This document shows positions 58,601 to 64,000 of a DNA stretch of 64,000 nt, one piece after another. The notes below the pieces were generated by a model. The model was given only the letters and a program-made list of their open reading frames with translations. It was not told the DNA's origin and did no database searches. This stretch comes from Ischnura elegans (Eukaryota > Arthropoda > Insecta > Odonata > Coenagrionidae), in assembly GCF_921293095.1 (NCBI RefSeq), contig NC_060258.1, positions 4,092,001 through 4,156,000 of the forward strand, given 5' to 3'. Position 1 is the first letter of the stretch. The number at the start of each line of letters is the position of its first letter. A program made the translations under genes and the position numbers.

Positions 58601-59830
58601 GTGTTTTCGCCGATTTTTGTATGGTTGTGTGTGAGTGTGTGTGTGTGGGAGGAGGGGAGCTCGGGTTATCCCTGAGTGAGTGGCGTATTACTCCTCCCTC
58701 CCTTCATTGTGCAGTACCCCCACCCCTAGTTGAGGTATGATAAAAGGTGGTGCGCGTAGGAGAACCGAAGAGAATTCCTAAGTGACTGTCGGGCGGAGCC
58801 TATGCCCAAAATCAGTGCGACGCACGGCAGGAGGAGACAAGGGGCCCAAGTATTTTCAGAAAGATTGATCTGGAAGAAGAATCCCCCCCCGTCCGAAGGA
58901 GCAAAGGACCAGCTGAAGAGGACGCATTATCTCCGTTCCGGATGCAGCTTCCTCCAACAAGGGAGAAAGGAGTGCAGTAAATGGAACGAGAGAGTGTTGG
59001 ATCCAACCTGGTCGAGACTCAGACTACGACAAAGTAAGATTGCAGCTATTCCCCCCCCCCCAAAGCCCCCTTGTGTCTCCTGCCAAGCCAAGTTAAGACA
59101 AACAGTCACGGAACGCACCCATTACATTAGTGAAAGTGAAATCAGTCACCAAGTACAATTAACGTTCGCACCCCAAATTTACATTCGACGGGATGGACTA
59201 TCATTTACCTCCCCAGTCAAGAAATCATTGAATTTGTATCATATTTACGTGTTCACCACCGAACTTTACTTTGTTATCATCATTTTCTATATTGATTTTC
59301 ATCTAGAGACCAAGTTATATTGTTTTTTATTTTTAATTTATCATCGATGTTTCATAAGTGGCTTTCACCAATTCATATTTCATTAGCGTATAAGAGGGTT
59401 ACTTTTGTTTTTTTGTCATATGCAACCTTATTTGTGTGAATTATATTTTGTTGAATTGAAAGTGTTTGAGAGAGTGTTTTTGTTCTGATTCCTCCACGGG
59501 TCACCCCATTGAAAATATCCTTCATCCTTCCTTTCGCCCCGTCTGATTTCCTTCCCGTAAATGCGTGTTGGACGAGTGCATCAGCGCCCGAACGTCACCC
59601 ATAAGTTTGAATCGGGAACTCCCCCACCCGCAATCATCTTCACAGAAGGGGAATATTTTCTTTATTTATTTGAATTACGAGAAGTGAGTGGCATAGTTTT
59701 GTCCCGTAGGTCCCATGCGGGAGGGATCTTCGCGGATTTGTATTTTTTTTTATTTTTTGTGCGACGTCTCCCCCCGGTTCTATTGTGGTATCCGGGCGAG
59801 TCGGGGGTGGGATGCCACAATAATGTGTAA
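58600..59830 (+). other. Possible retroelement LTR/leader relic
   Basis: A region with sharply different composition. It has a TG-rich run (58622-58650), GC-rich DNA with GATAAAAGG near 58740 that could be a promoter box, a T-rich stretch (59250-59480), and at 59787-59819 TGGTATCCGGGCGAGTCGGG, which starts like a tRNA primer-binding site. This order resembles a long LTR followed by its primer site, but no partner LTR or gag is found. A 194-codon ORF (58802-59386) is not convincing as a protein. Confidence 0.3.
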
Positions 59831-61201
59831 AAATCGTGTATTTTTATCCAGTCCCATCTGAGATATGCAGCCTCAAACTTAACAAAAATTAAAAAAAAAC
59901 AAATTTTAAAAATTCATAAACAATTATCGAGTCAGTTGTCAATGCTGATACTCTATAAAATGTGTGTACCCAATGATGTCTTACTACAAAAAATGTTAAC
60001 TCTGATAAATTTCTCCTTCGTGGTTTTTATTAATTTCTAAAGAGTGGAATTCTTCAATTTTCGACCCCCTACTTTTGAGACCATTTAGACAGGTAAGATT
60101 TGCATGGGGAATTATGGCTATGAAACACTATTGTATGTAATAAAGTACTGAAAAAAAACGATGCCAGTTTCAATCTTGTAGCATGATGCAGTCCAGGGAT
60201 AATCAATTTAATGCAAACGTCTTCAAAGGGGAAAAAAAACCCTCCGTGATTCAAAACAAAAATATCCAACCCATGTAAACTGTGTAAAATGAAATTTTAA
60301 AAAATCGGTTTTGAACTTCCCATTTGTGTAATAAAAACATATTAAAAAATCAAAAATATGAAAAATGGTTAAACAACCTACCTTGGATCACTTCAAATGG
60401 ATTGAACATTAGGGTGCCTCGTTTTGCCACTTTTTTAGGAGCGAATCGTGATACCCGGCAAAAGTTGCGTACCCGGGTGGGTATTACAGATAAGATTTTT
60501 TTTTCAAAATCGGTTAATATCTTCTGTTCACCATTTTGTCTTGAAATTTCGAAATTTTTAACAAAAAACGTTAAAAATGTAAATAATTTAAATTTGGTTT
60601 TGACAAGCACTCATTTTTTCCAATTGTGTATAACATTGGTCTTTCGTTGATATTTTAGACCAAACGCGACAGCTCTATTCCTTCTAATTTTCGAGAAAAT
60701 GACCTTTTCTCGTGTCCCCGAGAGCAGTTTTGAAGGTAGGCAACCCGCAACAAACCGTCTCATTTTACGCTATGTATGCGATAAATGACGGGAAATAGAG
60801 ATGTTTTTCAGTTAAAAACGTGTAATGAATGTAAAACGATGAATCAATTCCTCGGTGTCGATGTCAATTCTGCGGTCCCTCACGAGGCCCTTAAGTCACC
60901 TACCTCTCTTCTAATTCACAGCACTATTATTTCACACACTGCACTACAACTACGCACACTGCACCTACAAATTCGCTTAGATAATTATTGCCTTGAGTCG
61001 CATTGGACTACTAGATGTCCCTGCGCAGCTATATAATATCGTCGTGTGAGCACCAAGCGAGCATAAAGTATCTATTTAATTTTTTTCATTTTGGCGAGGA
61101 TCAATTGATCCCCGCCCTTGCTACGGCCTTGCCTGATGAGAATGACTCATTTGTTAATTTTGATGTAGGTGACTTGTTTACCACTTTTACTTTCTGCACA
61201 G
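59831..61201 (+). other. Unit 2 intron, nothing recognised
   Basis: AT-rich intron up to the exon A-II acceptor. Overlapping ORFs on both strands at 60324-60650 have no motif. No repeat ends recognised. Confidence 0.4.
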
Positions 61202-61369
61202 ATCATCAAAGAGGAGGAGGCAGCTAATGACAGTGCGGGATCTTCTGCTGGCACAAAAGAATGTATTCGAGATGCGATTGAAGAAACTTCACAGTTTGCA
61301 TGCTCCGTTGAAATGACTGAAGTATACATTCCCGTGCAAGACTGCCAATTACCCAGAGCCAATATTGTG
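61202..61369 (+). CDS. Exon A-II, unit 2, of the ZAD-type gene
   Basis: A 168-bp, 56-codon exon with TTCTGCACAG acceptor and GTAAGT donor, phase 0. The protein starts IIKEEEAANDS and has TKECIRDAIEETS, FACS and TEVYIPVQDCQLPRAN. It is closest to 10875-11042 (about half identical, including IPVQD-x-QLP), and the preceding intron sequence is also shared. The IKEEE start is typical of acidic linker segments in ZAD proteins. The gene presumably continues right of the window. Confidence 0.72.
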
Positions 61370-61371
61370 GT

Positions 61372-62197
61372 AAGTTTTATTCTCATCTAGGAGCAGCATG
61401 GCCTTTATTTGAGTAAAATTCTTAGTTGTATGACAAAATTAGGATTGCGTTGAGTGTATGTATGCATTTGTATGGGATGTCACCCTCAAATGTGCGAGTT
61501 TCTGTTGTGCAACTTTTCCAGTTGTACAATATATTGCAAAACCATTGAGATCTTTATCCATTTTCATGTAAATCAATCTTTTTTGTACAACATCACTATT
61601 CTTCTGACAGAAAAGTGTTTCATTCCATTGAGTACTCCAGTGGTGAACTTTATTTTCTCTACTTTCAAGGTAAAAGTCTTAGCTATGTCAGAGAGCCTAA
61701 ACACGAATCTTTTTCACCTGATTAGATCCTTGTTGTGAAATCCTGCTAATTTTCTCATAGAAAGGTGATGCTTCCCATTCCTTTAATTATGTTTTGCTCT
61801 GGTTGAAACCTTGCATCTCTATTTTTTCCATTCTTTGAGAGTCCAATTCCAATCACCTCTTTGTTAATCCGATCCCAATATATATCTGCATAGATGAAAG
61901 ATATGGCTTCATTAATCAGAATGGCGTAATTGTATGCGATACAGTGGTTGGCTACTGTAGATCCCTCTGGGTATCTAAGTCTTATGCAACGTTTGTGCTC
62001 TGACATCTTGGTTTAAATAGTTATTCCAGTTTCACCAATCTGTATGTCTCCACACTCATGAGGCATGTGATAGTAGTCGCCAGAGGTCTTTAACCCTTAT
62101 ATGCATTCGCTGCACCTTAGCAGTGCTCGTGGTTTTAAAATTGGTGTAAAAATTTTCCATTCCGATGGAAAGATGATGATGAAAGATTTAGATGTTC
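61372..62197 (+). other. Intron after exon A-II of unit 2
   Basis: AT-rich. By analogy with unit 1, exon B-II should follow within about 5 kb. I did not find it before the window end. Confidence 0.4.
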
Positions 62198-62199
62198 AG

Positions 62200-63480
62200 A
62201 GACTCTCGTTAATACGAACAACGTTATTACGAAGTACTCGTTTTTACAAAGAAAATCGTTGGCCTCAACGAAAAGGCCTATCCTAGCTATAGGAAAAGAA
62301 ACTTTAGTACGAAATTTTCGTTTTTACGATATTACGAGCCTCAGTCCCGGTCCTGGCGGTTAAAAAATGAACTTTATTACGAAGTTCCACGCATAAGCTA
62401 TAGCATTTAGATTGATATTCACTACGCTAAGTTTTAATAATCACGCCACGTTTAAGTTGTCCTCGTGTACTGTGATCGAGAGCGTCATTTATGGTATTTC
62501 TTCAACATTCGCGCAACGTTTTACCATAAGCTTCATTCCTGGGGGATCATGGTGACAGACTCATTACAGCTCGTCAATTTGATGAACAGTTAGTTCTCTT
62601 CCTACGCACATTCGATTTAAGAATTTTTAGGTGTGACAGCATTAAAAATTTCAAATTTGGAATTTGGCGCCTTTTGATTTGGCCGTTTTACGCCGTGCGG
62701 CGTAGAGGAGATCGTACTCTGGGCATAATTTGAACAAAGTATCATTCATTCCGGTGTGAAGTTAGGAACTGACTAGCGTTTCGCCCGTTGTTCCTTGCCG
62801 CGGAGAATGATTTTTTCGGCTCCGGCTGCGTTGCACGCCCATTTAGTTCACTTCGTCACAATGGTGAGTTAGCGCATGATTTTTGTGAAGTGTTGCATTG
62901 TGCAGGATAACCGTACTCCTCAATGCCTTCCATACAGTACGACAGGTGACGGCACAATAGGAGGTGCGGATTACCCTTCGCCAGCACGGTTTGCAGCAAA
63001 TCGCTGTCCCCCAAACACACCTCACGTTGTCGCCTAGTCTTATAACGTTGTCAAATGCAAACAGAGCAGCGAAATAAGCCTGATCACGCTCGTCGTCCTT
63101 TTCGTCTCCTTTCTTCACGGAAGCCATAGGCGTTTCACTTACTCACCTGGCAACGCTGCCCCAACGTAGACTATTCTTCCAGTCATCAGACAACTCTCGG
63201 CGGCCGGACGGTGGGTTTATCAACTTGGGACCAAGGTCGTGGAACGCATCGAGTTCGTAAATGGTGCTTACTGTATTCGGGAGGATATCAACCCTCGATT
63301 ACGTCATGCCGCATGCCGAAACTGAAATGAATTTTTCTGTTTATATATATTTCCGCGTAATTCAATCGCATTTATCATCCACGGAGTTTTCGACGATTCC
63401 TGAAAGACTCGTTCATACGAACTTCGTTATTACGAATCTTCATATTTTCGGTCCCGTGACTTTGTAATAACGAGAGTACA
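62200..63480. mobile_element. Tigger/mariner-like non-autonomous element (CTCTCGTTAATAC ends)
   Basis: The left end has CTCTCGTTAATACGAAC; the right end is the complement of CTCTCGTTATTACAAAG. Further ACGTTATTACGAAG-type repeats lie inside both ends, as in pogo/Tigger elements. It is a different family from the copies at 6183 and 18591. The outermost bases and the TA duplication are degenerate. No transposase is recognised; a minus ORF at 63127-62843 has no motif. Confidence 0.6.
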
Positions 63481-63884
63481 GTTTTTACCATTATCAGTAG
63501 AAAATTTGTAAATAAACGCTAACTTTGAAAGAAATTAACTGAAAATGAAACACCATCTCTGCGGCACCGTAAATCCTGTGACGTAACTAAATTCGTAAAT
63601 CCATATGAGGGTTAAACTCTGCACTTAAGCTCCGTACATTTTCAGGATGCATGTGGATTGTCTCAATGTTTACAATTTTACGAAATGCATGACAATTTTC
63701 CAGAAATAGTGGAAAGAAATGAAAGAGCGAAAAGAGAATTGGTGTCAAGACCACCAGCATCTTTCGCCAACATTGAGAATGTTGAAACATCTAGGTTGGT
63801 GAAGCTGAAAGAACAAAATATACAACCCCTGGGTTGCCAGGCGACGATGTTTGCTTGCTGTTGCTGAGTCAGCAAGTGTATTAA

Positions 63885-64000
63885 CCCTTTCACTGCCATC
63901 GGGCCGATATATCTGCCCTCGCTGGTTGAGCGAAAAATGCCAGGGGCCAATTTATCGGCCCTAATGGGGAGCATGCACAATTTTTTTTAAGTACTAGAAT
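63885..64000. mobile_element. piggyBac-type element, left end (runs off the window)
   Basis: TTAA (63881-63884) is followed by CCCTTTCACTGCCATCGGG, which fits the piggyBac terminal consensus. Subterminal GGGCCGATATATC and its partial complement GGCCAATTTATCGGCC form short inverted repeats. Only 116 bp lies in the window. Confidence 0.7.

Noticed and set aside
58802-59386. A 194-codon + strand ORF
   Set aside because: No motif, biased composition, hydrophobic low-complexity tail, and it sits in a retroelement-like relic.
62843-63127. A 94-codon minus ORF starting MASVKKGDEKDDERDQ
   Set aside because: It lies in a Tigger-like element and shows no transposase or other recognised motif.
1-64000. 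Host C2H2 zinc-finger exons, tRNA or rRNA genes and CRISPR arrays
   Set aside because: Looked for and not found. No C-x2-C-x12-H-x3-H series, no tRNA B-box in a cloverleaf context, and the regular repeats are satellite or minisatellite without unique spacers.

Overview
This is a eukaryotic nuclear window. Genes are split by GT-AG introns, most of the sequence is transposon-derived, and no prokaryotic features are seen. A two-exon ZAD zinc-binding domain, an expansion typical of arthropod C2H2 transcription factors, points to an insect or related arthropod with a large, repeat-rich genome. The species cannot be named from the sequence alone.

Host genes: the only host coding signal I can support is a set of short phase-0 exons on the + strand, arranged as two tandem paralogous units. 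Unit 1 (left edge to about 16.5 kb) carries exon types A-I (1206-1373), B-I (2099-2218), two C exons (4097-4228, 5182-5313), A-II (10875-11042) and B-II (16412-16507). Unit 2 starts with a ZAD encoded by 34680-34832 and 34943-35080, followed by A-I (38874-39041), B-I (39756-39875) and A-II (61202-61369), and runs off the right edge. All A exons are exactly 168 bp. Every internal exon is a multiple of three, and the types keep the same order in both units. No C2H2 finger exon is visible, so the DNA-binding part is probably beyond the right edge, and unit 1 may be cut off or may share downstream exons.

Mobile DNA between the exons, left to right: a decayed Ty1/copia integrase region (1-1057); a Harbinger-like end and a degenerate 116-bp tandem repeat (2.7-3.5 kb); a Tigger/pogo-like TA-flanked element (6183-8059); several MITEs, including a TTAA-flanked piggyBac-type one (14995-15776); and a LINE tail. 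A LINE of the R2 superfamily (RT, CCHC, restriction-like endonuclease) at 16.8-25.4 kb is split by a second Tigger-like copy, which itself contains a 2-kb CTGTTC-rich TIR element. A 191-bp satellite occupies 25.4-29.75 kb with a 7-mer (1337-bp) higher-order repeat. It reappears in opposite orientation at 31.7-33.6 kb, on the other side of a large palindrome whose loop holds a LINE fragment.

A 12.4-kb PIF/Harbinger transposon (41503-53945, TCT target duplication) fills part of unit 2. It has both expected genes with open reading frames: a six-exon DDE transposase (356 codons by my splicing) and a convergent three-exon Myb/SANT-like protein (295 codons, one GC-AG intron). An inverted, intron-lacking pseudo-copy of the latter lies between them. 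The large intron of the Myb/SANT-like gene holds a separate 4.7-kb TIR element carrying a 64-bp minisatellite and a broken Ty3/gypsy LTR-gag fragment. The right end of the window is a long intron with relic repeats, exon A-II of unit 2, another Tigger-like element and the left end of a second piggyBac-type element.

All homology statements rest on motif recognition by eye; no database search was run.
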